Shown piece after piece: positions 11,461 to 23,794 of a stretch of DNA of 64,000 nucleotides. A program made the translations under genes and the position numbers. The stretch is from Calycina herbarum (lineage: Eukaryota > Ascomycota > Leotiomycetes > Helotiales > Pezizellaceae). Below the pieces are notes generated by a model, which did not search any database, was not told the origin of the DNA, and saw only the letters and a list, made by a program, of their open reading frames with translations. Positions within the stretch are counted from its first letter, which is position 1. Each line of letters begins with the position of its first letter. The stretch covers positions 124,001 to 188,000 of the forward strand of contig LLEY01000091.1 in assembly GCA_001414485.1 (NCBI GenBank). Direction: 5' to 3'.

Positions 11461-14400
11461 AATCAAATAACTGATGCTTAGATGATACTCGTCTTACATA
11501 GCTTAACATCCATTGGTATATCGCAAGCTTTTTTTAACAACCTTTTATTTTTTGCTTGGAGGTGGTGGTAATTCTTCTGTCTCGCTTCCATCATCGAGGG
11601 GGGGGGGGGGGGAGTTCCATGGCGTCGTCGCTTTAACGCTGCTTGCTTCTTCTCTGTTCTTTTACCACCAACCACTGACCACCGTACCTTTTCTCCAATG
11701 GTGTATTTTTTTAGGAGTAGGCACTGGTGTCGCCCCGCCATAACCTTTCTGATCTCCGCGATCATTTGTTCCGTTTCAAGAATAACCTGGAAGTCGTCTT
11801 TATCTCTGGAATTCACGCTTTTCCAGGACTCGTGAAGGGGAGAATGTTTGAGACCAGAGAACAACATCATTTTGAAAATAGCCTCATTGGTGACCCCTTG
11901 CTCGCTTCGCCCAGAGCGAGAAATTCCTTCACCAGTAATCGTTAGCACAAAATCTTTTGCCATTCAGTGAAATACGTGTTGGTCGTAGGAGTGGTTGAGA
12001 GAAAGTATAAACGCCCAGTACCCATTTAGTCGACCCAAATGATGGATCCTACCAATCGCCTGGATGAGCGTGGCTGCGTTTGCAGGTAAGTCTAGAACGA
12101 CTAGGTGGTTGCAGCAGAGATCTTCGGCTTCTTTTTCCGAAGATGCGTTGGTGGTTCTTGTTGTTCGTCGTTTTCATCGTTGGCATCAGGGCGAGCTTGT
12201 TCAGGAGTCTCGGGTAGGGTGACAGTCTAATGGCTCTTGCTTCTTTGGATTTGGTAGTTAATGGTCGTCGTCGTCGTCATTCTTCATGTACAACGAAAAA
12301 AACCCCCGCTTTATGACAAGATGTAATTTTGCTGTCGTTGGATAATCTTCTAAACTAAGCTTATTCTTCGATATTGATAGGAAAATAGAGTTAATTAAAC
12401 ATTGATTAGACGATACAAGTTGCTTTAAATAACACCGATAGAGTGTACACAATTTTAAAGCAGCTTCCTACTCTGTAAAGCGGCAGTGAATATTTTAGGC
12501 TCGTTCCTGCCTACCTTAGCTCTCGTTATTCCAACTTTCATGGGTAATTTGAGTAAATTGTTCTCAGGACTTGGAACAATCTGAAATACTAACCGATATG
12601 TTTTGGAACAATGAGACCTTATTGTTCTAAAGCATCTAGGGTAATACTGAATTGTACGAGAAAGTAAGAAAAATGAGCTATTTACTGATGCTTTTATTGT
12701 CCACCGCGAGCTACTCTCTCTACGTAGTCTCCAAAGGTAAGTACCGTCATAATCGAGCATGAGTAACTGTATGGCCGCTCTTCGTTCATCCTCTTTTGGG
12801 GCGATAAAATCTCCTTCCATACACATTGGAGAGAATGTGCCTTGATGATGTTCCCCCTTTCTGGATCCTGGGAACGTGTTTGGTTAGACGAGTAATATTC
12901 AAGCGAGAGAACTCGTGGATGGTGCGAGTAGGAATGTAGCAGTGAGTATGGCACAAATGAGATCGCTGGACTCAACCTTGTAAAAGAGCGAGCATCTGCT
13001 CCTACTTGCGCAGCTGCCCGGAACATATCAAAAGAAGTTGGCCCAGAGTCGCTTATTCTTGAGAAGTGGTCCGTCCGACACAACAGTTCTTCCGTCGAGT
13101 TTTAACTCAACTGGAGTACAACCGTTGCAGCTCCACTTTGATTTCACTGTTGATTGTCTTGCGCCCTGCTGCTACCTGCAAGTAAATCGCTAGTTCTCCA
13201 CCAAAGTCCGGAATTTTGGGGCCATCAGAAAATCGGGCTAGTGCTGGTGTATTTGAAACTGTCTTCATTTGCTTCATGGATACATCTTCGGCCTTTACTG
13301 CGTGGGGTTCGTACAAGAGCTGGTGTTCTTTCAATTAATTAATAGCCCAGTTTCTAGCTTCTGGTGTAAGGTTCCAGATGCTAAGAATTGGGGCATTAGG
13401 CAAGGGTGGCGAGGAAGAAATGTTGGCAGCGTAGGTGAACTTTGGTCGTGTGTTTCTCCCTTGGGTTGCCCCATTTGTACGTCCCCATCATCAATTTCGC
13501 CGATAGGATTCTTCCGTTATGTTCGAAAGATCTGGTTCAGTGAAATCATGCAAATCGTCTAGATTCTGGAAAAATTTAGGCTTCGATTATCCATAATGAA
13601 GAAAAGGAGGCTAGAGAGGCCTATTGCTAGATGCTTTCAAAAGGAGGGATGATTGAGATGATCTCGTGGTCATGGATAGAAGGGCAGGTTGCGTTCTACT
13701 TCTAGTGCAGAGGAAAAGGCCGAAATGGTTACTTGGGCGTGGAAAGAGGGAGAAAGAAGGTGCTGGGGGTGCTCGAAGCTTTGGAACCCGCGTTCTGTTC
13801 GAGTGTTAGTGCTAATCAATCAGCCGGTTGGCATACCTGTTCGATGTATTCTCGGTGTGTTTCGTGATAGGCCTACTCTGTAAATTTCAATCGAGTATTG
13901 ATGCTATCGGGAATTTCCTTCTGGATAGCATCCAGGTCTGGCATGTCATGATGGCTTTCCACGGGCGGAAGATCACTTGCAACGCGAAGGCCGGTTCTTC
14001 GTTGTTGACGAACCCATCTGGAAAGCAACCTTTCATCAACTAGTGCAATGCCGAAATGGGTGGGGTGTCCGCCATCAGGTGGACTTTAGGAGTGACGATA
14101 CTCCGCATTTGAGTGCTATCGTGAAGAGAAAGATTTGTGTTGAGGAGAATTGTTGGGGTGTTGACCCTCTTCATGTTTTGGAGGAAGGAACGACTTGCGT
14201 TGTAGTAGTTGCACCACGCCTTTTGTTGTTGAAAGGCATGATGAGCTTGTGCCAGAACATCAAAATACCCACCCTTGCGTCAAAATGAAGCGGTTGATAT
14301 GTGCTTCGGAGGCCGATGTGACGATGTGGCGATGTAATGAGGACATGCCTTGAAATCACCCCGTGAGCTTCCCAGCTGCACTTCAATCTGACTGGTATTT
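11461..14400 (-). pseudogene. Decayed coding-like region, identity unknown
   Basis: The minus strand has several stretches that read like protein but are broken by stops and frame changes. Examples are an open segment around 13107-13334 (containing DFGGELAIYLQVAAGRK), one around 13870-14070 (containing MPDLDAIQKEIPDSINTRL), and a 161-codon ORF at 11478-11963. A run of 15 G (11598-11612) lies inside the last of these. No catalytic motif or family is recognised and no start-to-stop gene could be assembled. It could be a degenerate gene, an old transposon, or a multi-exon gene I failed to resolve. Confidence 0.25.
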
Positions 14401-15385
14401 CAACTCGCCAGTTGATGAATTTGAGTATTCCAGAATTTTCAAGAAACGAAGAGACTCGTATTACTTGCGATTAATATAAGATTATATATCTGGCTCTTAA
14501 GTTTAAGTATTCTAAACTTTTGAAGAAACCAAACAAATCATATCGATATACTTACGAGGAACGACTAATTTCAGATCGTCGGATAATCTATTAAAAAACT
14601 TTGTGTTTTAAAGTAGATAGGGAGTGGAGACAGTTGAACCTTGATTAGATGACGACAGTTAACTGAATTTTGCAATTTGCAATGTCTTACACAGCACCCC
14701 GCAGAGCGTACGCGGTCGCCTCCTATTCTCTCTTGTTAACTACGTGCGGTCTGCGTGGGGTCTTCATGTAGCGTCTACACGATCTCCAATGATGACAAAA
14801 TACGTCGCGCTCTGTGCAGTAGTGAAGACAGGGTTACGACGACATGCAGCGACCTCGGAGATGAAGAAAGAGAGAAGTCAAGAGTCTTGGTGACTCTCAA
14901 CACCCTAGTGATTCACAAACAATCGCAATATTACGCGAAATCACCTGAAAGAATAGAGAAAGCAATTTTCCGGTTCTTCTAAGCCTCTCGGATAATAATT
15001 TCGATTGTCCAAGTGTACTTGGAACAATATCCTGTTTAAGTTCATAAGTAGACGTATATGGAAGTTAGGAGAACCACAACAATATGAATCATTACTGTTA
15101 CACCTTCTAAAGAGAACCATGGAGGGCATTTGAATGATGAGACCTTATCCGAGAAAGAACGTGGGGACGCTCATTACAACAAAGTTCTCGCTTAGACACC
15201 ACCAGCTACTTCATCACAACTCAACCACTAGGTACACAAGAACGAATTAAAGCAGATAAGTAAGGAATAAATAAAGTCTAAAATTAATCTACACAAACGA
15301 AAACAAATCAAGCAATTCCTCTTTGGATAGAATTATCTACAAGTAAAGTCGACCGAAAAAATTGCTCTATGGGGAGTTATTAAGA
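14401..15385. other. Intergenic, no gene seen
   Basis: AT-rich DNA around 14400-14680, then short ORFs without signature, then the 3' flank of the Egh16-like gene. Nothing further is supported. Confidence 0.5.
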
Positions 15386-16458
15386 TTATGCGCGGAATGC
15401 AACGACCTTGACGGCCTTTGCTGAGGCCTTTGCTGGCTTAGCTGCAACTGCATTAGCTGGGGCTGCTGCTGCTGTGGTGGCTGCTCCGCTGACTGTCATG
15501 TCAACGCATGATTCGTACTACAAGGTCAACAGGTTAGCGAATGCTTAATTTGAAAGGATAAGAGCTAATTACAGTTTGTTTAGCTGCAGTCCCGAGCCAA
15601 AACCCTGTTAGAAGCACGAGATATTCAGTATATATACTTCTAATAAGTTGGGGAACCGAGGGGGTTGAGGTGGGGTGACCCGGGAGGTTTTGAAGGAATC
15701 CCGAGAACACGTTGTGTTCTCCACACACAAACACCACTAAGAACACATGAAACAGTTCGAGACGTTTGCAAACATTGCCTGAAAAGGTCCGGAAGAAGCA
15801 AGAGGGCTAGTTTCTCATTCTTCCAAATCATTTCGGGTAACAACATGGCTGTCCCGAACTGTGTGAGGCAACAACAGGGAAATGTGGAATAGGACTTACA
15901 TTGCATGACACAGGCACCAGCAACGGCACAATCTGTTCCCAAGGTTGATGGAATAGTGACATCGAAGTTGGTATTATTAGCTGGGAGAGTAGCGAGCGAC
16001 TCGTCTGCGTAGCTCTTGAATGAGATTAATGGGTCTCCGATGGCGGTGTTGGTTGCGGTGTTGATGATGCTGACGTTCATTGGGCCCTGTCGATGAGTCA
16101 GATTCTTGTATTCCAATTGAGAATACAGCTGACTTACCTCGTGAGGAATAGGAAGGATAGCGCGCATGTTGACAACCTGACCAGGAGTGAAAGCTTGAAC
16201 ATTGGCGGTATTATCGGCGAACTGAAGGCCTTTGCACAAAAAGAGTGGGCAAGCGGTAGCATTAAATCCAGTCTCCAAAGCGGCGGCTTCTGGCATATCC
16301 TCAACGTGAGAAGTATTATCGGCAGTGACGAGTGCTGCAACGGATGCGCCACAGTTTTGGATCATTGCTGGACCAACGGCTCGGACTGGTGGTGAGGTAA
16401 TGATTCCGTGAGCAACGACAGAGGTGGCCAACCCAACCAAGAAGATTGAAGACAACAT
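15386..16458 (-). CDS. Secreted Egh16-like protein (possible LPMO-like fold)
   Basis: Four exons on the minus strand: 16458-16138, 16086-15900, 15604-15573, 15517-15386, giving 223 residues. The chosen ATG (16458) starts a clear signal peptide (MLSSIFLVGLATSVVA); an upstream in-frame ATG would spoil it. The predicted mature protein begins with His (HGIITSPPVRA). Cysteines and the segments CKGLQFADNTANVQ, FTPGQVVNM, GPMNVSIINTATN and ESCVDM match the Egh16-like virulence-factor family (PF11327 as I know it), found in penetration-specific secreted proteins of plant pathogens. The C-terminus is Ala-rich. The tiny 32-nt exon encodes FWLGTAAKQT and is needed to link CVMQ to YESC. An N-terminal His is also the copper ligand of lytic polysaccharide monooxygenases, so an AA11-like enzyme is the main alternative. 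It is divergent from the CoA-transferase gene. Confidence 0.75.
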
Positions 16459-17395
16459 AGCGAGTGACTTTAAATTGTGCGGAGGAAAAGGCTGATTTTG
16501 AGTTGTTTTGCGAGAATTGAATGAAACTAAAGTGACCAGCACAACGAACTAGAAAGTAAGGAATGGGAGATTTTGCGAAGAAAAAAATATCGATGGACAA
16601 GAAAGGGAAAAGAAGGAAAGTCCACGCGGGATTGCCCAGTACTTAACGGAAGTCCAAGTTGGATCTGTTCATGGGCGTCGAAATCTTCTCCTGGGGATCA
16701 GCGCATCCTCCTCTATGAGCTGATCTCCTCGTATGTGCGAAACAAGGAATACGCAAGGTACAAACGCAAAATTCATATGAGGCTCTTGAAAATCCGGCAA
16801 AAGGTTCGTTTGAGACGAATGCGGTTTGGGAAAGCGGTCGCCAAGATGTGTCAAATGGGTTCTTCGGGGGTTAAAAAACACTAAAACTACGCGCTCCGGG
16901 CGCACGACGACGCATGAGAAATGTAGTAAAGGATAAAGGTTGCTGGAAGGACATGAGAGAACGAGGAAATAAATTCAGATAAAGCCATTTACAGATTTGA
17001 ATTCCCCCTTCATCGTTCGTCACCTCCTACACATTCCGGCAGCCACCCGATGTGCCCGAGAGTTCGAGTCAGTGGGGATACGTTCGACTCGTACTCGGGA
17101 GGTTCGGGATTGGTTTGCTCGGTTAAAATTGAGGAGGAACGATCACATGACTTTAAAAACTCCTCATGGAAACACTCGTTTCTCATTCGTCAACAAAAGT
17201 GGATAAATTTTTAGTACCCAGGAGTCAGCTCAGCAAGACCTCGGTCGGCGCATAAAAATATACCCGTCACCACCAAGAGTGGATCAGAGATCCGGCTTCG
17301 GGCTTAAATGTGAATTAAATAACAATCATCGTCATCCATTTGAGGTTTTGGTTTTGTTGCAATTGATTTCTTCTGTTGTTTCTCAAGTTATCAAA
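16459..17395. other. Divergent promoter region
   Basis: 937 bp between the start codons of the Egh16-like gene and the CoA-transferase gene. Short ORFs inside are not convincing. The sequence near 17060-17120 is rich in TTCG and CTCGG motifs. Confidence 0.5.
17251..17262 (+). promoter_or_regulatory. TATA-like element
   Basis: CATAAAAATATA about 135 nt upstream of the CoA-transferase ATG. Position and composition fit a core promoter, but nothing else confirms it. Confidence 0.3.
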
Positions 17396-19311
17396 ATGGC
17401 TTCTAGAAGAATATCCTCAATCTGTCTATCGAGAGGTAGCCAAAGCGCATTTCGCTTGGCATCATCTCGCCCGAGAAACCCCTTCAGCCCCTCTATTCGA
17501 CAGCTTCAAACCACACCAAAACTTTATGAACAGCAAGCAAACGTGGGGAAAAAACGAGATGCAGCTCCAAAGATTGTACGAGGGGAATCCAAAGTGTTCA
17601 AAGATGCAGATTCAGCCGTGGCAGATCTGAAGAGTGGCTCAATAATTCTGAGTGCTGGTTTTGGATTATGCGGGACAGCAGGTAGGCAAATACCTATGTT
17701 TTCTTTTGGTCACTTCTAACTCGTATGGAACGACAGAAACGATAATTGCAGCCATTGCACGAAGAGGAGCAGATAATCTCCATTCCCTCACCGCGGTCTC
17801 GAACAATGCCGGAGCAGCAGGTGGTGGAGGGCTTTCGCCTCTGGTGCAGTCTGGCCAAATCGAAAGATTGATCCTCTCGTTTATCGGCACGAATAAATCA
17901 TTGGAGAAACAATATTTGTCTGGGAAAATTGCAATCGAGCTTTGCCCGCAAGGAACAATTGCAGAGAGAATTCGTGCCGGAGGGGCTGGCATACCTGCTT
18001 TCTTTACACCGACGGGTGTTAGTAAGTGACTAGTCTTGGAAACTCTCTGGCATTTGAGTACTGATTTTTTGACAGACACGCTATTGCAATCCGGAGATAT
18101 TCCCGTACGTCTAGGACCTGTAGACAAAGCAACTGGCAAAGCAACAGTCCTCGAAGCCGGAAAACCAAGAGAGACACGAGTCTTTGACGGGAAAACATAT
18201 GGCATGGAAACCGCGATCAAAGCCGACGTCGCGATTCTTCGAGCACACAAGGTGGATGAGGCAGGAAATGTTCAGTTCCGATATACCACAAAAGCATTCG
18301 GACAAGTTATGGGAAAAGCTGCCAAGGTCACAATTGTGGAGGCTGAAAATATTGTTCCGGTTGGAGAAATCCATCCGGATCATGTTCATCTTCCCGGAAT
18401 CTATGTTGATCGCATAGTTCCATCAACAATAGAAAAGGTGATAGAAATTCGGAAATTGAAAGAAGTAGAGGGGCAGAGCGATGGAAAGAAATCAGAATCT
18501 CAATTGCGCAGAGAGAGAATAGCTAGGAGAACCGCAAAGGAACTCAAGCACGGTTATTATGTCAATCTTGGAGTTGGAATTCCAACACTAGCACCTTCAT
18601 ACTTGTCTCCAGAAAGCAAAGTTTGGATTCAATCTGAGAATGGGCTTTTGGGAATGGGAGCATACCCAACAGAAGACACGATTGATGCGTGAGTCACCCC
18701 GAGAATAATTTTGGTGATTTCGTTAACAAATTCTAGGGATATTATCAATGCTGGAAAGGAAACAGTAACACTCGTCCCTGGAGCTTCAACATTTGATAGT
18801 GCAGAATCTTTTGCTATGATCCGTGGTGGTCATATTGATGTTTCAGTACTGGGTGTAAGTAGTCATATTCTGCATCCAAGCTCAATGCTTACATACTTTT
18901 AGGCTCTCGAAGTAAGCGCAAATGGTGACTTGGCCAACTTCATGATTCCTGGCAAGGTATTCAAAGGTATGGGTGGAGCTATGGATCTTGTCGGCAACCC
19001 AGATCAGACCAAGATTGTGGTGGCTACAGATCACGTCGCAAAGGATGGAAGTCCGAAGATTGTGGACCAGTGTACCTTGCCATTGACGGGTGCAAGATGT
19101 GTTAGCACAATTATTACAGACCTGGTAAGTTTTATACGTGACAAATGCGTTTGAATTTGGCTGACCATGATACTAGTGCGTTTTCGAGGTTGATAGAGCC
19201 AAGGGAGGGTTGACTCTCACTGAGTTGGCCCCTGGCGTTGATGTTGAGACGATTCGACAGAAAACTGGAGCCAAATTTGCTGAAGCGGATGTTATCAAAT
19301 CTATGGAGTAA
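17396..19311 (+). CDS. Succinyl-CoA:3-ketoacid CoA transferase, mitochondrial
   Basis: Transfers CoA from succinyl-CoA to acetoacetate (or related acids), linking ketone bodies and acetate to the TCA cycle in the mitochondrial matrix. Six exons: 17396-17681, 17737-18021, 18076-18688, 18737-18854, 18903-19124, 19177-19311; all phases agree. The N-terminus is Arg/Ser-rich without acidic residues, as in a mitochondrial presequence. The alpha half shows [12 protein letters not shown], the Gly-rich [11 protein letters not shown] loop and PQGT. The beta half, after a charged linker (about residue 285), shows GVGIPTLAP and the catalytic glutamate in SENGLLGMG, then [11 protein letters not shown] and [10 protein letters not shown]. 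Length is normal for the fused eukaryotic enzyme. The start was chosen for the presequence; an upstream in-frame ATG exists at 17279. It is convergent with the AhpD-like gene, 160 bp away. Confidence 0.95.
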
Positions 19312-19471
19312 ATGATGTTATAAGTTGTTATGAAATGTACGATTTTTAAGAATATTAAAAAAATACTTGTCGATGTCAAGATGGAATGAATATATATGAA
19401 AGTTCGAAGGCATTTCTTTGTATATATATTTACATATGTTTTCTTAATCTATGTCATATAAATTTACAGAT

Positions 19472-20500
19472 TTACAGTTTCGATTTTGTCATTCCTGGAG
19501 CAAATGTACTTCCTTTACCCTTCCCCAATGCCTCAACGATGCTATCCACACTCTCCAAAACCCACAAGTTCCCCTCGTCACTCGCCAACCACTCCCCACC
19601 TTCAACAGGAATTTCTCCTTCCGCAGTAGCACTGCCATCCTCATAAGCTTTCCTCAATCCAAAAATGTGACTCGTAACTTGGGGGCCAACACCAGTTTGG
19701 GAACGCAAGCATGAGATGGCCACAGTCGACGTCAATACTCGACCTACTTTTGCTCCAGCAGGAAGGGAAGAGGGATCCGCGAATAAAGCGCCGTATTCGT
19801 GATTTAAGATGTGGACTGGAAGATCTGGGTGGGAAGATGCTAGTTTGGCCACTAGTTTTGTGGAGAAGGGGTGGTATATGGAGTTCCATAGTCCTTCACC
19901 ACGGGAGATTATGCTGTTGATGTTTTGTTGGTTTGGTATTCTAGGGGAATGTTAGAAATTTGTGGATATAAAAGGGAAGGATGGAAATCATTCAAGCAAA
20001 CGAACCTGGTGGGTGTTGTGGATAATGAGTCTACGATTTCTGAAGGTAGACTAGCTCGGAATGCACCCAGACAATTAATTGTTCGTGGAACCTGGTAGGA
20101 TGTCAGTTTTTCCTTGAAAAATTAGATGAGATGGACATACCCCATTGAAGCCAATACATTTCAAACCCACTTCTCTCATTAACTCTGCTGTTTTAACTGC
20201 TTCTGATTTTTCTACGGATGGACTTGTGGCGAGGCGATATAATTCCGTTAAGGAGGCAGGGGAATTCATCGTCATTGTCGCTGCTGTCTATTTATCCTTC
20301 CTGTCAGTCCAATTACATCCAAAATAGAGCGGAAAGTATACAGATAAAGTGAGCCATGCTGATCTCCCGACTTTCTTTGCATCTGCCTCTTGCCGCAATC
20401 GCTGGTACACAGAAGATATTTGAGGGTTCGTGGGGAGAGTATGTGGTTTCGCGAAAGGAGCCGATATGAGAGCCTTGAGAGGGGATGAAAGCTTCGACAT
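19472..20500 (-). CDS. AhpD-like (carboxymuconolactone decarboxylase-like) protein with peroxisomal SKL
   Basis: Four exons on the minus strand: 20500-20342, 20287-20141, 20091-20006, 19940-19472, giving 286 residues. It matches a fungal family that I associate with an AhpD-like all-helical fold: [35 protein letters not shown], then [20 protein letters not shown] and [13 protein letters not shown]. The classic AhpD CxxC redox pair is not visible, so any peroxidase activity is doubtful. The last three residues are SKL, a canonical type 1 peroxisomal targeting signal. Catalytic role unknown. It shares a 480-bp divergent upstream region with the MFS gene. Confidence 0.7.
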
Positions 20501-20979
20501 TTTATTCCTCTTTTCCGTTTTGTCACTTGAATATCTATGACGAGACGCGAGAGGATGGAAAAGTTGCGTAATTTGAGCTGTTGATGTCGGAGTGAAGTCA
20601 AAGACCGAGGTTCTGATAAGGAAAAAAGAATGACCGAAAGCCGGTCAAAATTAAATTGCCGAAACCAAGGATCTCATTGTGGAACTCACGATTTCGCCTC
20701 CACAATGACCCTCTTTCGTTGACTATTGTTAACTGGGCAAGTTTCTTGCAAGGGATCGTCTCCACCGTCGACGAGGAGTGTGGCGATGTGTAGATCCGAG
20801 GGATACGGTAGGTGGATTAGTTAGTATCTGGGGAACGCAAGTTGAAAGCTTATTGTTACCCCGCAATTTCCCCAGATTATAAATGTCTTTCTTTTCTTTG
20901 GACCGTCGTCTTTCTTTCCTATTCACTACTTGTTATATTATATTGCAATTCTGAGCTTATAAGTTTTGAGTTCAAAAAC

Positions 20980-22760
20980 ATGGTTTCTAAATCTTCTATC
21001 GAGAAGCCGCAAGATGAAATGCTGGAAGAAAAGGTTGCAGAAGTTAGGAAAGCGCCGGGGATGACAGAGTTGTCACCAGAAGATGCTGCAACGACAAGGA
21101 GAATCCTTCTGAAGCTCGATTTCAGGTACTGTATCTCAATAGGATCTGCCTGTTATTTTTATCTGAACTCCTACTGATATTTTTAACTTTTTCTAGAATT
21201 CTTCCAGTCCTGGCACTTTTGTTCCTCTGCTCATTTCTGGACCGAACAAATGTTGGAAATGCGAAGACGTATGGTTTGGAGAAAGATTTGAAGATGACCG
21301 ATCATCAATATGATACTGGGTTGACTGTTTATTATGCTACTTATATCGCAAGGCAGGTTTTCCTCTCACCTTCTGGGGTTACTCAGCTTGAGAAGGTTGC
21401 TAATGAAGTTTTGCGAGATAGTGAAATACCAAGTAATCTTATCATGAAAAAGATATCGCCAAAAATTTGGCTTCCAGCTCTCACAGTGATGTGGGGTCTT
21501 GTTACTATGTGTCTTGGTTTCGTTCATAATTATACTGGGTTCGTGGTTGTAAGAGCAGTGTTGGGGATCACGGAGGGTGGACTTCTTCCTGGAATTGTGA
21601 GTGCAAACAACCATTCGGCAATCATATTCTAATATTCCCAGGTGTTATACCTTTCAAATATGTATACTCGAGGAGAAATGGCTCTTAGACTTGGACTATT
21701 TTATACCGCTGCTTCACTCAGTGGAGCTTTCGGCGGGCTGTTGGCACGAGGACTTTCGTCGATTGGAAAGAGAGGGGGACAAGCACAGTGGAGTTGGATT
21801 TTTATTATTGAGGGACTACTTGTGAGTTTATGCCGGGTTTCTCAGATACGTTACTAACTCTGATAGACCATTGTTGTTGGGGCAATATCCTACTTTCTTC
21901 TGCCAAATTCTGTGGATACAGCATCTTTCCTCCACCCCGAGGAACGTGTCTTCGCCCGCTCACGTCTCCATCTTGACATGCCGTCAAGATTAGCCCAAGA
22001 CGGCAGTGAACACCACCATGAAGGCTTTCAATGGTCTGAGGTTCTACGTGGAATTCTTAGCATCTCAACTTGGCTCTCCGCAACTGCATATTTCGGCATT
22101 CTCGCTGGTCTCTATTCTTTCGGACTTTTCCTCCCCACCATAATCGTTGAACTGGGTTATACCGCAAATGAAGCCCAGCTATGGTCCGTCATTCCATATG
22201 CTGTTGCATCGGTAATCACTGTATGTGTTTCTATCATTTCCGATCGTCTTAAACTACGTGGGGTGATTATGCTGTTCGTTCTTATCCCAGCAATCGTCGG
22301 ATATGCTGTCATTGCAAACATCAGTGACTCACACCCGAAAGTGAAATATGGAATGACTTTCCTGATGGCCACCGGAATGTATGCAAGTGTTCCTTGTGTA
22401 CTGGTGTGGAATTCGAATAATTCTGCTGGTCATTACAAAAGAGCTACCACCACGGCACTTCAACTTGCTATTGCGAATAGCGGAGGATTTGTGGCAGCTT
22501 TTATTTATCCAAAAAGAGACTCCCCGGCATTTCACAAAGGCCATACTGTTGTTCTTGGATTCCTTGTATTTGCTTGGTTCATGTAAGTATTCCACTCTAG
22601 CCAAATAAGAACACAGCCAAAGAAGATGGCTAATGAAATTAGGGTGCTCCTCAATGTGCTTTATTGCGCCAAGATTAATAGAGATAAGGCAGGTGGGAAG
22701 TACGATAAGTATATTGGTTATGCAGATGATCGAGACCCAGATTTCAAGATGATTTTATAG
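20980..22760 (+). CDS. MFS transporter, anion:cation symporter (Dal5/Tna1-like) family
   Basis: Plasma-membrane transporter of the fungal allantoate/nicotinate permease group. Proposed exons: 20980-21125, 21197-21352, 21422-21596, 21642-21821, 21867-22582, 22643-22760; about 496 residues. Seen: FLCSFLDRTNVGNAKTYGLEKDL in the first membrane helix region, SEIPSNLIMKK, the family's RAVLGITEGGLLPG, YTRGEMALR, and helices through to VLGFLVFAWFM, consistent with 12 segments. The second intron (21353-21421) appears to start with GC: splicing AAG|GC...TAG|T gives the expected ASEIPSNL, while a GT donor does not. The substrate cannot be read from sequence. It lies 1 kb from two UstYa genes and could serve that cluster, but this family usually imports small organic anions. 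Confidence 0.9.
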
Positions 22761-23794
22761 ATCAGCTAGTCGGCACATACACTTGTGTATTGTCTCATGC
22801 CAAGTTTTGTGCTGTTTACGTTGCTTTCTGTTTACCGGCGGGGTGGAGGGTTCGCTTAGCATGTAGGAAACATTTACTTACTAAAGCGAAAAATCGACCG
22901 ACACACTCATCTGGGGTACTGTTGGGATTATGACTCCTTTCTCGTTGTTGTTCTCGCCCATAGTCCAAGTTATTAAGTCCCAAAAATACCTAGTTTCTAT
23001 TTGTCTGAACTTTCCTAGCACGTGTTTAATCAAACTTTTACCAAGGTAGCATGGACCAGGACGGAACATGAATTTTAGGAGAAATCCTTGAGGAATCTGG
23101 ACCCAGTTGAATGGGTATGGCTGTACGCTTTCTGTAAATGAGGTTTATTCTTGCTGAGCGAGGAGGAACTGTCAAGCATAAGTCATGTGACAGCTCCCAT
23201 CATGCTCACTCTTCTTTGACCTTTTGGGATATCTAAACTTGCTTAATGTTATCTCATACATACCTAACCAAGTTCTCCTTCAAAGCAAATACTGAACTTG
23301 CTTAGGTACTATCCAAATTCTGTATTTGCCCAATAAAGCACCGTACTAACAATGCCCCGGTAATTGCAGCACTCATATATTTCAAATTCTGTCCTCTCTG
23401 ATTATTATTTGGCAACAGATAAAGAGCGATTGTTTTCCTCTCATGCATAGATAATAATTATTTTCCTCGAGGCAAGAAGCTCAGAAAGTTGGTGGATAGC
23501 CATTATATGATGTATTGTGTCCATAGTTAAGGGCAAAACGATCTTGTTCGCTGATGCCAGGAGATGAGCTAAGATACCCGAAGAATGATTAGAACCAAGG
23601 CAAAACATAAGTGAGACGCTTTCATGAGCATTAGAAAACTTCTTGTCTAGTTTCGGAACTTAAATCTACTTCGTTGCTTTCACACGTGTGAAATAATTTA
23701 AGCTCAGAGATGGATGTTATCATGCAACGTATAATATTCAACCATGAACTATATCTTCAAAGAAAGTAAAATCATCCTACAGAAGCACATAAAA
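22761..23794. other. Intergenic, no gene seen
   Basis: The gap between the 3' ends of the MFS and UstYa-A genes. AT-rich, no ORF with a family signature. Confidence 0.5.

Noticed and set aside
17041..17120. GTTCGAGTC, looking like a tRNA B box
   Set aside because: No D-arm or acceptor stem could be paired around it.
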